Of a stretch of DNA of 64,000 bases, positions 1 to 10,200 are shown piece by piece (position 1 is the first letter of the stretch; every line of letters starts with the position of its first letter). The translations under genes and the position numbers were made by a program. The notes beneath the pieces are model-generated. The model did not search any database. It was not told where the DNA came from and saw only the letters and a program-made list of their open reading frames with translations. This DNA comes from Phytobacter ursingii (GTDB lineage: Bacteria > Pseudomonadota > Gammaproteobacteria > Enterobacterales > Enterobacteriaceae), in contig CABDWT010000018.1 in assembly GCA_901456055.1 (NCBI GenBank), forward strand, positions 607,261-671,260, given 5' to 3'.

Positions 1-1570
1 TGAGCTGATGAGGGTTCTGCTGAATAAATCCATTTGCGACTTCGCCAATGCGTGTGTTAAAGCGATAAGTGGTATCCAGCGCGCAGAGATCGCCTTCGCC
101 AAAATAGTCATGAAACGCGGTGGTCAGAGACAATTGCGCGCCGCTGAAACGGTAAATCGCCTGCCAGTCGTCACCGACCGCAAACAAGGTGGTTTGTGAG
201 TTTTGTCGCCGTAACGCCGCCAACAGCGCAGCGCGTTGCGGTGAGATATCCTGAAACTCATCCACCAGGATATGCTTCCAGGGGCTGACAAAACGTCCTT
301 TATCCAGCACGTTAATCGCCTGATGAATTAATCCGGAAAAATCGACGGCGTTTTCCGCTTTAAGCGCGGTTTTCCAGGCTTTCAACAGGGGTGCCATTAG
401 TTTGACCCGCTTGCTGAAAAGCGTGCGTACCTCTTCCGGCGCCGAATCTATCATTTCACTCTGGCTGCCACCATGCATACGCATCAGGCTAACCCAGCGA
501 TCCAGCCGGGTCCCCATCCGACGCTCTATTTTTTCATCATTCCAGAAACTGCCTTCCGGAAGTTCCCACTGCAACTCCTCTTCCAGCCACTGTCGCCAGC
601 CTTTAGCCTGCGCTTTTTTCTCTGCACACTGGGTTTGCCAGGCTTTCAGTAAGAGCGCTTGTCGCGCCCGGGTATCGTTCTCAAGATTGCTAATCTCAGG
701 CGCTTTTTTACCACCCTGCTGGATGATGTATAACGCCAGCGCATGAAACGTGCGGGCAGTGATGTCATTCGTATGCAACCGCTCACGAATGCGCTCATCC
801 ATTTCTTGCGCGGCTTTTCGGCCAAAAGCTAACAGCAATATCTGATCCGCCGCCGCCTCGCCGCGAAGCAACAACCAGCCTGCACGCGCTACCAGAACCG
901 AGGTTTTACCACTGCCTGCCCCGGCGAGCACCAGCAGCGCGTTTTCACCATTAACCACTGCCCTTGCCTGCGCCGGGTTGAGCGGAGAGCTTTCGATGTT
1001 TTTGAAAAATGTCTCGTACTGAACCAGCATTTTATCGGTCCAGTCTTGATTATGTTTTGCCCGGCCAGTCTCGGTATCTTTTAACCAGGCCTGGCACTGC
1101 CGCCACAGATCCCGGCAGTTACTAAAAGACTCAAGGCGGCTGGTGGGGACAGGCAACGCATCGAACGCCTGGCGAAGTTGTTGCTGAACACCTTTAAGCT
1201 GCGCGCGAGTGAGCCATTTTTCCTGATCCATACGCCCGGAAATGTCCGCGAGTTGTTCAGAGAGCACTCTCGCAGCCACCTCGCTCATCTCCGCGCTCCA
1301 GGTCACCCAACGATCATTCAGATGCTGATAAAAACGCTGAGTTTCATTCCATTCAGTACCGTGCAAACGAACGACTTTATTATCTGCGAGAACGAATTCC
1401 AGTTCGCCCCATACCAGGCCACGCTTGCACTCGATTGCCAGCAACTGATTAAAGGGAATAAGGTATTCATGTCGATCGCCTGAAACCTTCACGCCCGCAT
1501 TGAGGATGACCACTCGATCATATGGATGCTGCGCCAGCCGCTTTCCCAATGAAGTCGCTTTTAGTTCCAT
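1..1570 (-). CDS. helD: DNA helicase IV (partial, C-terminus off window)
   Basis: Superfamily 1 (UvrD/Rep-like) 3'-to-5' DNA helicase. Translation from the ATG at 1570 begins MELKATSLGKRLAQ and stays open to base 1, giving 523 residues. E. coli HelD is about 684 residues, so roughly the last quarter is outside the window. Seen: a Walker A motif LAGAGSGKTS near residue 220 (about 910-930), FGRKAAQEM of motif Ia just after it, and the Walker B/motif II string VDEFQD near residue 430 (about 270-285). It is divergent from yccF, as in E. coli. Confidence 0.95.
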   Translation of the reverse strand, partial: MELKATSLGKRLAQHPYDRVVILNAGVKVSGDRHEYLIPFNQLLAIECKRGLVWGELEFVLADNKVVRLHGTEWNETQRFYQHLNDRWVTWSAEMSEVAARVLSEQLADISGRMDQEKWLTRAQLKGVQQQLRQAFDALPVPTSRLESFSNCRDLWRQCQAWLKDTETGRAKHNQDWTDKMLVQYETFFKNIESSPLNPAQARAVVNGENALLVLAGAGSGKTSVLVARAGWLLLRGEAAADQILLLAFGRKAAQEMDERIRERLHTNDITARTFHALALYIIQQGGKKAPEISNLENDTRARQALLLKAWQTQCAEKKAQAKGWRQWLEEELQWELPEGSFWNDEKIERRMGTRLDRWVSLMRMHGGSQSEMIDSAPEEVRTLFSKRVKLMAPLLKAWKTALKAENAVDFSGLIHQAINVLDKGRFVSPWKHILVDEFQDISPQRAALLAALRRQNSQTTLFAVGDDWQAIYRFSGAQLSLTTAFHDYFGEGDLCALDTTYRFNTRIGEVANGFIQQNPHQL

Positions 1571-1693
1571 CACACATCCTTTTTCAGCTTATGACTGTGA
1601 TTGCCAGTTTAACCGCCAGAGAATACGTGCTCCAGCCCAAAAAATCGTTACAATTGTCAGGTCAATTCCCTGACAGAATAGCATTGAGGTAAT

Positions 1694-2140
1694 ATGCGTA
1701 CCGTTCTGAATATACTGAACTTTGTCCTTGGCGGTTTTGCCACCACTCTTGGCTGGCTACTGGCAACCATTTTGAGTGTTGTCCTGGTTATTACCCTGCC
1801 GCTTACACGCTCCTGTTGGGAAATCACTAAACTTTCGCTTATCCCCTGGGGCAATGAAGCTGTACATGTCGATGAGCTGAACCCTGATAGTAAAAATACC
1901 CTCATGAATGCTGGCGGGACCGTGCTCAACATTCTCTGGTTCGTGCTCTTTGGCTGGTGGCTCTGCGTGATGCACATTGTGGCAGGTATTACTCAGTGCA
2001 TCACTATCATCGGAATCCCGGTCGGTATCGCCAATTTTAAGATTGCGGCAATCGCCATATGGCCGGTTGGTCGCCGTGTTGTGTCGGTTGAAGTGGCCCG
2101 TGCCGCGCGCGAAGCCAATGCCCGCCGTCGTTTCCCGTAA
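1694..2140 (+). CDS. yccF: YccF, inner-membrane protein of the YccF family
   Basis: This 148-residue protein is nearly all hydrophobic, with two strong helical blocks (about residues 9-35 and 70-105), and matches the YccF domain family. Its biochemical role is not established. It lies immediately upstream of yccS on the same strand with a 16-base gap, so the pair is likely co-transcribed. The ATG is preceded by GAGGTAAT. The arrangement helD / yccF-yccS is the standard enterobacterial one. Confidence 0.9.
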   Translation: MRTVLNILNFVLGGFATTLGWLLATILSVVLVITLPLTRSCWEITKLSLIPWGNEAVHVDELNPDSKNTLMNAGGTVLNILWFVLFGWWLCVMHIVAGITQCITIIGIPVGIANFKIAAIAIWPVGRRVVSVEVARAAREANARRRFP

Positions 2141-2156
2141 ACGAGTCACGAATACT

Positions 2157-4286
2157 ATGCTAAGCCCCCTTCTTCGCCGGTACACCTGGAATAGTGCCTG
2201 GCTCTATAACATTCGGATCTTCCTTGCGCTAAGCGGAACAGCGGCCTTGCCATGGCTGCTTGGCGACGCGAAACTGACGATTCCTTTAACCCTGGGCGTT
2301 GTTGCCGCGGCGCTGGCGGATCTCGATGACCGTCTGACGGGCCGTCTACGCAATTTAATCATTACCCTGATTTCGTTTTTTATCGCCTCGGCGTCGGTCG
2401 AGCTTTTATTTCCCTGGCCGTGGTTATTTGCCATTGGGCTTATCACTTCGACCATTGGATTCATTTTGCTTGGAGGTCTGGGGCAACGCTACGCCACCAT
2501 TGCGTTTGGCGCATTGCTTATCGCCATTTATACAATGCTTGGCACCACGTTATACACCGCATGGTATCAGCAGCCTCTTTTGCTTCTGGCGGGTGCCATC
2601 TGGTTTAACGTGTTGACGCTGGTCGGGCACCTCGTTTTCCCCATCCGTCCGCTACAGGATAATCTGGCTCGCTGTTACGAGCAGTTATCTCAGTATCTGG
2701 AGCTCAAAGCGCGGCTGTTTGATCCGGATATCGAGGAGGAAAGCCAGGCCCCGCTTTATGAGCTGGCTTTAGCCAACGGTCAGTTGGTGTCAACACTAAA
2801 CCAGACCAAAGCGTCACTATTAACCCGCCTTCGCGGCGATCGCGGACAACGGGGAACCCGGCGCACGTTGCATTACTATTTTGCCGCACAGGATATTCAT
2901 GAGCGCGCCAGTTCTTCCCATATACAGTACCAGGCACTGAGGGAACATTTTCGCTACAGCGATGTGATGTTCCGTTTTCAGCGGTTGATCACTCTGCAGT
3001 CTCAGGCCTGCTCCAGGCTCGCTCATGCCATCCTGCTTCGTACACCTTACCAGCATGACCACCGCTTCGAACGTGCATTTATACACCTTGATGCAGCGTT
3101 AGATCGCATTCGTGCCAGCGGTACAACCTCGTCTGAACAACTCAAAGCGTTGGGATTTTTACTCGATAATCTTCGTGCCATCGACGCACAGTTAGCGAGT
3201 ATAGAGTCCGGACAACCGCAAACGCCGCAGAAAAACGAAACAGAAAATTTACTGGCAGATGACAGCCTGCATGGACTGAGCGATATCTGGCTGCGTTTAC
3301 GCAATAACCTTACGCCGGAATCGGCACTGTTTCGCCATGCGGTGAGGATGTCTGTTGTACTGTGTGCGGGCTACGCCATCATCCAAATTACCGGTATGCA
3401 CCACGGATACTGGATTCTGCTCACCAGTCTGTTTGTCTGCCAGCCTAACTATAACGCCACGCGCCACCGTCTCACGCTGCGTATCGTCGGAACCATTGCA
3501 GGCATCGCCCTCGGCCTTCCCGTACTCTATTTTGTTCCCTCGCAGGAAGGGCAACTAATACTGATCGTCGTCACGGGTGTACTTTTTTTCGCCTTTCGTC
3601 TTGTACAATACGCGCAGGCCACTATGTTCATCACATTGCTGGTGCTGCTGTGCTTCAATTTGCTCGGCGAAGGTTTTGAAGTTGCCATGCCACGAGTGAT
3701 TGATACCATCATTGGGTGCGCCATCGCCTGGGCGGCGGTGAGTTTTATCTGGCCTGACTGGCGTTTTCGCAATCTGGCACGTGTGACCGAGCAAGCATTC
3801 AATGCCAATTGTCGTTATCTGGACGCAATTCTCGAACAGTATCATCAGGGCCGCGACAACCGACTGGCGTACCGTGTTGCCCGCAGAAACGCCTATAACA
3901 GAGATGCCGAGCTGGCGTCAGTAGTCTCCAACATGGCGTCTGAACCTGGCGCCACACCTCAATTGCGTGAAGTGGCATTTCGCTTACTTTGCCTGAATCA
4001 TACCTGTACCAGCTATATATCAGCCCTTGGCGCACATCGCGAACAGCTTACCCATCCTGCTATCCTTCGTTTGCTGGATGATGCAGTCTGTTATGTTGAT
4101 GACGCCCTTCACCACCAGCCCGCTGATGAAGAGCGCGTACAGTCAACGCTGGCAGATTTATCGCGACGTATTAAGCATCTTGAACCACGACCTGACAGCA
4201 AAGAACCACTTGTATTGCAACAAATAGGATTGCTTATCGCACTTCTGCCAGAAATGTGCCGTTTACAACGGCAGATAATGACCTGA
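2157..4286 (+). CDS. yccS: YccS, FUSC-family inner-membrane protein
   Basis: A 709-residue membrane protein of the YccS/YhfK (FUSC, aromatic-acid-exporter-like) family. Two clusters of membrane helices (about residues 15-150 and 400-525) are each followed by a soluble helical domain, the duplicated layout typical of the family. The start is the ATG giving MLSPLLRRYTWN, which matches the E. coli N-terminus. A longer open frame upstream overlaps yccF and was rejected. The C-terminus ends at RLQRQIMT, several residues shorter than in E. coli. Transport substrate unknown. Confidence 0.92.
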   Translation: MLSPLLRRYTWNSAWLYNIRIFLALSGTAALPWLLGDAKLTIPLTLGVVAAALADLDDRLTGRLRNLIITLISFFIASASVELLFPWPWLFAIGLITSTIGFILLGGLGQRYATIAFGALLIAIYTMLGTTLYTAWYQQPLLLLAGAIWFNVLTLVGHLVFPIRPLQDNLARCYEQLSQYLELKARLFDPDIEEESQAPLYELALANGQLVSTLNQTKASLLTRLRGDRGQRGTRRTLHYYFAAQDIHERASSSHIQYQALREHFRYSDVMFRFQRLITLQSQACSRLAHAILLRTPYQHDHRFERAFIHLDAALDRIRASGTTSSEQLKALGFLLDNLRAIDAQLASIESGQPQTPQKNETENLLADDSLHGLSDIWLRLRNNLTPESALFRHAVRMSVVLCAGYAIIQITGMHHGYWILLTSLFVCQPNYNATRHRLTLRIVGTIAGIALGLPVLYFVPSQEGQLILIVVTGVLFFAFRLVQYAQATMFITLLVLLCFNLLGEGFEVAMPRVIDTIIGCAIAWAAVSFIWPDWRFRNLARVTEQAFNANCRYLDAILEQYHQGRDNRLAYRVARRNAYNRDAELASVVSNMASEPGATPQLREVAFRLLCLNHTCTSYISALGAHREQLTHPAILRLLDDAVCYVDDALHHQPADEERVQSTLADLSRRIKHLEPRPDSKEPLVLQQIGLLIALLPEMCRLQRQIMT

Positions 4287-4296
4287 CTATCCTGTT

Positions 4297-4902
4297 TTAT
4301 TTCTGACCAACCTCGTGGTACCAGTCGATTAACTCCTGGCGTCTCAACGCCGGGAGTGCGGCTTCATGCAGACCGATGATTGCACCTTCCAGCCCCAGCA
4401 GCACCTTGATACCCATGTGTTTGTTCATCGCCTTCAAACGTAACCAACACGCTTTGGCACCCAGTTGTCGCAGCATATGTTCGTCCGGTATACCGGCATC
4501 GAAAAGCATCATCTCAAGTTGGAAGTTCATGTTTGGTAGATCCTTAAGACGATGAGGCGTATCGCGCGCCGTTTTTTCCTGCCGGGCCGCCGCGAGTGAT
4601 TGCGATGAAAGCTGCAACAGTGTTGGCAAGTCACGCCAGAGATGCTCATCAACAAAGTAATAGTTAAGGGAAACAGCGCGACCACGCTTCTGGATTGTCA
4701 GAAGGGGTGAACGTGTTGTTACCCGATACTGAGCACTCTCCTCGCAGGCACGCAGGTATAACTCACCCTCTGAAATCATCGCAAACACCGTGTTGTCTAT
4801 CGATAAACTGTAGCCGCCAAAATGCGCGCGAAAGCGAATTTTTCCCAAAGGCGCGAGGTATTCCCGTGACTGATAGATCCTTTGATACGATATGTTTTTC
4901 AT
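4297..4902 (-). CDS. sxy: Sxy/TfoX competence regulator
   Basis: Sxy works with CRP to activate CRP-S promoters of DNA-uptake (competence) genes. The 201-residue product has the TfoX N-terminal domain (FRAHFGGYSLSIDNTVFAMI near residues 25-45) and the C-terminal helical TfoX domain (LGAKACWLRLKAM, then LLGLEGAIIGLHEAALP). The start chosen is MKNISYQRIYQSREYL, matching E. coli. An in-frame start seven codons earlier is less likely. It is convergent with yccS (10-base gap) and divergent from sulA. Confidence 0.93.
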   Translation of the reverse strand: MKNISYQRIYQSREYLAPLGKIRFRAHFGGYSLSIDNTVFAMISEGELYLRACEESAQYRVTTRSPLLTIQKRGRAVSLNYYFVDEHLWRDLPTLLQLSSQSLAAARQEKTARDTPHRLKDLPNMNFQLEMMLFDAGIPDEHMLRQLGAKACWLRLKAMNKHMGIKVLLGLEGAIIGLHEAALPALRRQELIDWYHEVGQK

Positions 4903-5079
4903 GATTATTCCCTTGTAAATCATGGAGTAAAAACATTAATTCTGTTAACCGATCCGCTATTGAGGAACATAGGCAAGTGCGCGCAACACGGCAAGAAAAT
5001 TTTGCGGCTTCATCGCAATACAAGACAAAATTGCGAGATGCTTTCAGAAAATGAGGTTGATCTTTGAACGTCCAGGGGT

Positions 5080-5099
5080 TACTGTATGTTTATACAGTA
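5080..5099 (+). promoter_or_regulatory. LexA (SOS) box of sulA
   Basis: The palindrome TACTGTATGTTTATACAGTA has the conserved CTG-N10-CAG core and near-ideal flanks. It lies 21 bases before the sulA ATG and predicts tight LexA repression of sulA until DNA damage. Confidence 0.95.
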
Positions 5100-5120
5100 A
5101 CTAACAGGGCTGGGTTGATC

Positions 5121-5621
5121 ATGTACCATTCATTAAACCGTGCAAATCGTTCAACACAATTTCTTTCCGCACACAGCGCAGGGGCCGTTGAGGCTTCTAC
5201 GGGTCTGATCAGTGAAGTTGTTTATCGCGAAGATCAGCCCGGCATGACGCAATTGCTGCTGTTGCCGTTATTGCAGCAACTGGGTCAACAATCGCGCTGG
5301 CAGCTCTGGTTAACGCCGCAACAAAAATTAAGCCGTGAATGGGTGTTGTCTGCAGGCCTGCCGCTGACTAAAGTTATGCAAATCAGCCAACTGTCTCCCT
5401 GCCTCACTCTGGAATCTATGATTCGCGCATTACGTACCGGCAACTATAGCGTTGTGATTGGCTGGCATGCTGAAGAATTAACCGAAGACGAACATCACCG
5501 TCTGGCTTTAGCAGCAGAAGAAGGGAACGCAATTGGCTTCGTGATGCGGCCAGTACAATGCAATCCTCTCGCTGCGAGACAGCATTCGGGGATAAAAATT
5601 CACTCAAATTTGTATCATTGA
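5121..5621 (+). CDS. sulA: SulA, SOS cell-division inhibitor
   Basis: SulA binds FtsZ and blocks Z-ring assembly during the SOS response; Lon degrades it. The 166-residue product begins [15 protein letters not shown] longer frame starting inside the LexA box region was rejected. The central block [20 protein letters not shown] (residues 46-65), with [13 protein letters not shown] directly after it, is the family signature. The C-terminus ends [10 protein letters not shown], like E. coli's Lon-recognition tail. Genomic placement between sxy and ompA is conserved. Confidence 0.96.
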   Translation: MYHSLNRANRSTQFLSAHSAGAVEASTGLISEVVYREDQPGMTQLLLLPLLQQLGQQSRWQLWLTPQQKLSREWVLSAGLPLTKVMQISQLSPCLTLESMIRALRTGNYSVVIGWHAEELTEDEHHRLALAAEEGNAIGFVMRPVQCNPLAARQHSGIKIHSNLYH

Positions 5622-5987
5622 GTAAAATTAAGATAAATCCTGGTATTATTTTTCTGTCTGACAAGCATTGCCGTGTAATCAGCGAAATACGCCGCCAACG
5701 CCCGATTCAGGCGACTTGCAAGGCAACTGAATTGGCGAATAGTTCCGCAAAAGTGTTAAATATTGTGTATACAAAGCCTTTTTTTTCATATGCCTGACGG
5801 ACTTCACACTTGTAAGTTTCCAACTACGTTGTAGACTTTACATCGCCAGGGGTGCTCGGCATAAGCCAAAGATATCGTGAAGATATCTCTATAGGGACTG
5901 ATGAGCAATGCCCCCGGTGAAGGATTTAACCGTGACTTCTCATCGAGATTTTCATGGCGATTTTTGGATGATAACGAGGCGCAAAAA
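5622..5987 (+). promoter_or_regulatory. sulA-ompA intergenic region and ompA 5' leader
   Basis: This 366-base stretch holds no gene. Its 3' half is the long ompA leader, recognisable by blocks shared with E. coli (CCAGGGGTGCTCGGCATAAG at 5847-5866 and the GGTGAAGGATTTAACCGTG block). It ends in the ribosome-binding stretch GATGATAACGAGGCGC before the ATG. In E. coli this leader gives the mRNA its stability, and the small RNA MicA pairs over the ribosome-binding site. I did not see micA itself in the window. Confidence 0.75.
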
Positions 5988-7046
5988 ATGAAAAAGACAG
6001 CTATCGCGATTGCAGTGGCACTGGCTGGTTTCGCTACCGTAGCGCAGGCCGCTCCGAAAGATAATACCTGGTATGCAGGTGGCAAACTGGGCTGGTCTCA
6101 GTTCCACGACACCGGCTTCATCCCGAACGACGGCCCGACCCATTCAAGTCAGCTTGGTGCAGGTGCGTTCGGTGGCTATCAGGTTAACCCGTACGTTGGT
6201 TTTGAAATGGGTTACGACTGGTTAGGTCGTATGCCGTACAAAGGCGACACTGTAAACGGTGCGTTCAAAGCTCAAGGCGTACAGCTGACCGCTAAATTGG
6301 GTTACCCGATCACTGACGATCTGGATATCTACACCCGTCTGGGCGGCATGGTATGGCGTGCAGACGCTAAAGCTAACGTCCCTGGCGCTGACGCTCACTT
6401 CAAAGACCACGACACCGGTGTTTCCCCGGTATTCGCTGGTGGCCTTGAGTGGGCTGTTACCCGTGATATCGCTACCCGTCTGGAATACCAGTGGGTTAAC
6501 AACATCGGTGATGCAAACACCGTTGGTACCCGTCCGGACAACGGCATGCTGAGCGTAGGTGTTTCCTACCGTTTCGGCCAGCAGGAAGAAGCAGCGCCAG
6601 TAGTAGCGCCTGCTCCGGCTCCGGCTCCGGAAGTACAGACCAAGCACTTCACTCTGAAGTCTGACGTTCTGTTCAACTTCAACAAAGCAACCCTGAAACC
6701 GGAAGGTCAGCAGGCACTGGATCAGCTGTATGGTCAGCTGAGCAACCTGGATCCGAAAGACGGTTCCGTAGTGGTTCTGGGCTTCACCGACCGTATCGGT
6801 TCTGACGCTTACAACCAGGGTCTGTCTGAGAAACGTGCTCAGTCCGTTGTTGATTACCTGATTTCTAAAGGTATCCCGGCGAACAAAATCTCCGCACGTG
6901 GCATGGGCAAATCCCAGCCGGTTACTGGCAGCACCTGTGACAACGTGAAAGCGCGCCCTGCGCTGATCGATTGCCTGGCGCCGGACCGTCGCGTAGAAAT
7001 CGAAGTTCGTGGCAGCAAAGACGTTGTAACTCAGCCTCAGGCTTAA
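5988..7046 (+). CDS. ompA: Outer membrane protein A
   Basis: Abundant porin-like structural protein that anchors the outer membrane to peptidoglycan. The 352-residue precursor has a signal peptide ([21 protein letters not shown], cleaved before APKDN), an eight-stranded beta-barrel to about residue 195 and a proline-alanine hinge ([12 protein letters not shown]). The C-terminal OmpA domain carries the peptidoglycan-binding [18 protein letters not shown] and [16 protein letters not shown]. The start at MKKTA is fixed by the signal peptide; the open frame extends 29 codons upstream through the leader. Codon use is strongly biased, as expected for high expression. Confidence 0.98.
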   Translation: MKKTAIAIAVALAGFATVAQAAPKDNTWYAGGKLGWSQFHDTGFIPNDGPTHSSQLGAGAFGGYQVNPYVGFEMGYDWLGRMPYKGDTVNGAFKAQGVQLTAKLGYPITDDLDIYTRLGGMVWRADAKANVPGADAHFKDHDTGVSPVFAGGLEWAVTRDIATRLEYQWVNNIGDANTVGTRPDNGMLSVGVSYRFGQQEEAAPVVAPAPAPAPEVQTKHFTLKSDVLFNFNKATLKPEGQQALDQLYGQLSNLDPKDGSVVVLGFTDRIGSDAYNQGLSEKRAQSVVDYLISKGIPANKISARGMGKSQPVTGSTCDNVKARPALIDCLAPDRRVEIEVRGSKDVVTQPQA

Positions 7047-7059
7047 GTTCACGTGCTGT

Positions 7060-7087
7060 AAAAAAACCCCGCGATGCGGGGTTTTTT
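7060..7087 (+). terminator. ompA Rho-independent terminator
   Basis: A perfect GC-rich hairpin (AACCCCGC-GAT-GCGGGGTT) is followed by a T run, 14 bases after the ompA stop. The A run on the left makes it potentially bidirectional, also serving the convergent matP. Confidence 0.93.
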
Positions 7088-7120
7088 ATTGCCTGTAATA
7101 AACTATATTTGCACAGAAAA

Positions 7121-7573
7121 TCACTCTTTGCCTAAAAGCGCCTGCAAATCCTGTTTAAGTGACGACATGGTTGTGGCGTATTTTTCTTTATGCTCAGCAT
7201 CCTCAATCAACTGCACAATGGTCTCGGAAAGCGTTTTCCCCCGACGCTGTGCCAGCGCTGCCAGACGTTGCCAGACAACAAACTCCAGATCGATTGATTT
7301 CTTACGCGTATGCTGATGCTCAGCATTAAAATGCCGTTTGCGCCGCGCCCGAATGGTCTGCTTCATGCGGTTCATGAGAGACGGATTAATATGCTGCTCA
7401 ATCCAGGCATTAACCTGCACGGGTTCATTTTCGAGGGTTAGCAATAAATCGACGGCGTCTTTGGCCGCGCTGGCTTCGATATATCTTGTAATAAGCTCAC
7501 CTTCCCGGTGTTTTTTCACCAGATATTTCCATTTCCAGCCGCTTTCAAGATTTTCCAGTTGTTGATATTTCAT
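7121..7573 (-). CDS. matP: MatP, Ter macrodomain organiser
   Basis: MatP binds matS sites in the terminus region, compacts the Ter macrodomain and links it to the division machinery. The 150-residue length equals E. coli MatP. An N-terminal helical domain is followed by a ribbon-helix-helix DNA-binding segment ([18 protein letters not shown] then [16 protein letters not shown], about residues 93-130) and a C-terminal coiled coil. It is convergent with ompA and divergent from ycbZ. Confidence 0.96.
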   Translation of the reverse strand: MKYQQLENLESGWKWKYLVKKHREGELITRYIEASAAKDAVDLLLTLENEPVQVNAWIEQHINPSLMNRMKQTIRARRKRHFNAEHQHTRKKSIDLEFVVWQRLAALAQRRGKTLSETIVQLIEDAEHKEKYATTMSSLKQDLQALLGKE

Positions 7574-7756
7574 TGCGATCTCAACGTTACCGTGTAACTC
7601 TGTTCAGAATATCAGTTTTTTCTTGCTCTGCTGAAAAGAAATCACATTCTGTCTATTCCAACAACACATCTGCAACGGGAAAACGTGTATTCCCTGTGTG
7701 CTACACAGGCGTTTACGGTATAATCCCGCCTTTTACATCAGACTAAAAAAACGACT

Positions 7757-9517
7757 TTGACCATTACAAAACTTGAATGGAATGAACTGACTCCGGATAC
7801 CGAAAGCTATCAGGATGTGTTTAAGCAGTCCGCACTCACTGACGAGACGGTCTTCTTACTGGGCGATACCCAACCCCGATTACAGTATGCGCTGGAGCAA
7901 TTGCTCCATCCTATGGCGACGTCACGCTTTATGTTGGCAAAAGCGCCAGAAGAGGAAGAGTACCTTAAGATCCTCGCCGGGGCTGTGTCAGCGTTACAAC
8001 CCGATGAATTCGACGTTGTCGGCGGCGACTATCAGATTACTGGCGCGACGATTACGCTTACCCCTGCGCAAAACACAGAAGCCAATTTTGCCGGCAAAAA
8101 CCAGGTTGTTATTGCTGACTGGGTCGAGGCTGAACAGTTATTTGGTTGTTTGCGCCAATTCAACAATGAGATTTCCCTGCAGCCGGGCCTGGTACATCAG
8201 GCCAACGGCGGCACACTGATTATCTCACTGCGTACCCTGCTGGCGCAGCCTTTGCTGTGGATGCGTTTAAAAACCATGGTGACGCGTCGTCGTTTTGAAT
8301 GGGTCGCCTTTGATGAATCACGCCCCCTTCCCGTTTCAGTCCCGTCACTGCCGCTCGATCTTCGGGTCATCCTCGTCGGTGAACGGGATTCCCTGGCGGA
8401 TTTCCAGGAGATGGAGCCAGAGCTCGCTGAACAGGCTATCTATAGCGAATATGAAGACAACCTGCAGGTTAGCGACGCAGAAACACTGGCGCAATGGTGT
8501 CAATGGGTTCAACTGGTCGCCCGGGAAGCTGATTTGCCTTCCCCGTCGGCAGATGCCTGGCCGATACTGATTCGGGAAGCCGTTCGTTATACGGGCGATC
8601 AAGAAACACTGCCGCTCTGCCCGCTCTGGTTAACCCGTCAGTTAGGTGAAGTTTCCGCGATGACTGACGCGCAGACTTTTGACGCTGAACAGCTAACTAC
8701 TATGCTTACTCAGCGTGAATGGCGCGAAGGCTATCTGGCGGAGCGCATGCAAGATGAAATTCTGTTAGAGCAGATCCTCATTGAGACTGAAGGTGAACAG
8801 ACAGGTCAAATCAACGCCCTGTCAGTTGTGGAGTTTCCAGGGCATCCGCGTGCGTTTGGCGAGCCTTCACGTATCAGTTGTGTCGTGCACATCGGCGATG
8901 GTGAATTTAACGACATTGAGCGTAAAGCGGAACTGGGCGGCAACATTCATGCAAAAGGCATGATGATTATGCAGTCCTTCCTGATGGCCGAGCTGGAGCT
9001 TGAGCAACAAATCCCCTTCTCCGCGTCGCTGACTTTTGAGCAATCTTACAGTGAAGTGGACGGCGACAGCGCATCAATGGCTGAACTTTGCGCGCTGATC
9101 AGCGCCCTGGCGGATGTTCCTGTCAGCCAAAGTATCGCTATTACTGGCTCGGTAGATCAATTTGGTCGCGCCCAACCCGTTGGCGGGCTCAATGAAAAGA
9201 TCGAAGGGTTCTTTGCTATCTGCCAGAATCGTGGCCTGGACGGCAACCAGGGCGTGATCATACCCGTTGCCAATGTGCGTCATCTTTGTTTACACCAGGC
9301 GTTGCTGGATGCCGTTAAGGCAGGTCAATTCTCTATCTGGGCCATTGATGATGTCATGGATGCACTCCCCTTATTGACCAGACTGGTCTGGGATGCAGAA
9401 GGACAAACTACACTGAAGCAGACCATCCTGGAGCGTATCGCCCAGGCGACGCAACAAGACGCTCGTCACCGTTATCCGTGGCCGCTTCGTTGGCTTAGCT
9501 GGTTCAGTCCGAACTGA
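7757..9517 (+). CDS. ycbZ: Lon-like protease domain protein YcbZ (LonH)
   Basis: A 586-residue member of the Lon-related putative protease family. The C-terminal S16 protease domain shows the catalytic Ser in DGDSASMAEL (about 9061-9090) and Lys in GGLNEKIEGF (about 9184-9213). The N-terminal ATPase-like part lacks an obvious intact Walker A. The start codon is TTG at 7757 (protein MTITKLEWNEL); the E. coli N-terminus aligns there and no in-frame ATG fits. It lies just upstream of fabA in the same direction. Physiological substrates are not known. Confidence 0.92.
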   Translation: MTITKLEWNELTPDTESYQDVFKQSALTDETVFLLGDTQPRLQYALEQLLHPMATSRFMLAKAPEEEEYLKILAGAVSALQPDEFDVVGGDYQITGATITLTPAQNTEANFAGKNQVVIADWVEAEQLFGCLRQFNNEISLQPGLVHQANGGTLIISLRTLLAQPLLWMRLKTMVTRRRFEWVAFDESRPLPVSVPSLPLDLRVILVGERDSLADFQEMEPELAEQAIYSEYEDNLQVSDAETLAQWCQWVQLVAREADLPSPSADAWPILIREAVRYTGDQETLPLCPLWLTRQLGEVSAMTDAQTFDAEQLTTMLTQREWREGYLAERMQDEILLEQILIETEGEQTGQINALSVVEFPGHPRAFGEPSRISCVVHIGDGEFNDIERKAELGGNIHAKGMMIMQSFLMAELELEQQIPFSASLTFEQSYSEVDGDSASMAELCALISALADVPVSQSIAITGSVDQFGRAQPVGGLNEKIEGFFAICQNRGLDGNQGVIIPVANVRHLCLHQALLDAVKAGQFSIWAIDDVMDALPLLTRLVWDAEGQTTLKQTILERIAQATQQDARHRYPWPLRWLSWFSPN

Positions 9518-9528
9518 TCGGACTTGTT
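9512..9528 (+). promoter_or_regulatory. FadR operator upstream of fabA
   Basis: The sequence AACTGATCGGACTTGTT overlaps the ycbZ stop codon and resembles the FadR site at E. coli fabA. There FadR activates fabA and is released by long-chain acyl-CoA. Confidence 0.7.
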
Positions 9529-9529
9529 C

Positions 9530-9547
9530 AGCGTACACGTGTTAGCT
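9530..9547 (+). promoter_or_regulatory. FabR operator upstream of fabA
   Basis: AGCGTACACGTGTTAGCT differs at one position from the FabR consensus palindrome AGCGTACANNTGTTCGCT. FabR represses unsaturated fatty-acid synthesis genes. It lies two bases after the FadR-like site and 40 bases before the fabA ATG. Confidence 0.85.
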
Positions 9548-9586
9548 ATCCTGCGTCCGAAACTCACAATAAGGCTTACATAGAAC

Positions 9587-10105
9587 ATGGTAGATAAACG
9601 CGAATCCTATACAAAAGAAGATCTTCTTGCCTCTGGTCGCGGAGAGCTGTTTGGCGAAAAAGGCCCACAATTACCAGCTCCAAGCATGCTGATGATGGAC
9701 CGTGTGGTATTAATGACCGAAAACGGTGGGAATTTCGACAAAGGATATGTTGAAGCTGAATTAGATATTAATCCGGACCTGTGGTTCTTCGGTTGCCATT
9801 TTATCGGCGATCCGGTAATGCCAGGATGCCTCGGACTGGACGCCATGTGGCAGCTCGTTGGTTTCTACCTGGGCTGGCTCGGTGGTGAAGGCAAAGGCCG
9901 CGCGCTGGGCGTAGGCGAAGTGAAATTTACCGGCCAGATTCTGCCGACCGCGAAAAAAGTCACCTACCGCATCCACTTCAAACGCGTTATTAACCGCCGT
10001 CTGGTGATGGGTCTGGCCGATGGTGAAGTACTGGTTGACGGCCGTGTTATCTACACCGCGACCGATCTGAAAGTGGGCCTGTTCCAGGACACGTCTGCAT
10101 TCTAA
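9587..10105 (+). CDS. fabA: 3-hydroxydecanoyl-ACP dehydratase/isomerase
   Basis: FabA dehydrates 3-hydroxyacyl-ACP and isomerises trans-2- to cis-3-decenoyl-ACP. This is the branch point for unsaturated fatty acids in the cytosolic type II pathway. The 172 residues match the family length. The hot-dog fold active site is visible: His in [15 protein letters not shown] (about residue 71) and Asp in CLGLDAMWQ (about residue 85). FadR and FabR sites lie directly upstream. Confidence 0.98.
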   Translation: MVDKRESYTKEDLLASGRGELFGEKGPQLPAPSMLMMDRVVLMTENGGNFDKGYVEAELDINPDLWFFGCHFIGDPVMPGCLGLDAMWQLVGFYLGWLGGEGKGRALGVGEVKFTGQILPTAKKVTYRIHFKRVINRRLVMGLADGEVLVDGRVIYTATDLKVGLFQDTSAF

Positions 10106-10157
10106 TGCTGATTGCCGCGTAAACGAGCCGGAAAGAATGGCTCAGGGCAGATAAGGC

Positions 10158-10182
10158 GAAACCTCCGCAATGCGGAGGTTTC
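10158..10182. terminator. fabA/rmf bidirectional terminator
   Basis: A near-perfect hairpin (GAAACCTCCGCA/TGCGGAGGTTTC) sits between the convergent fabA and rmf genes. T-rich sequence follows on the + side. Confidence 0.85.
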
Positions 10183-10200
10183 TTGTTTAAAGAGACAGAA

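Noticed and set aside
6222-7052. 276-codon open frame antisense to ompA
   Set aside because: It is a shadow of ompA, whose strong codon bias suppresses stops on the other strand. No ribosome-binding site or family features.
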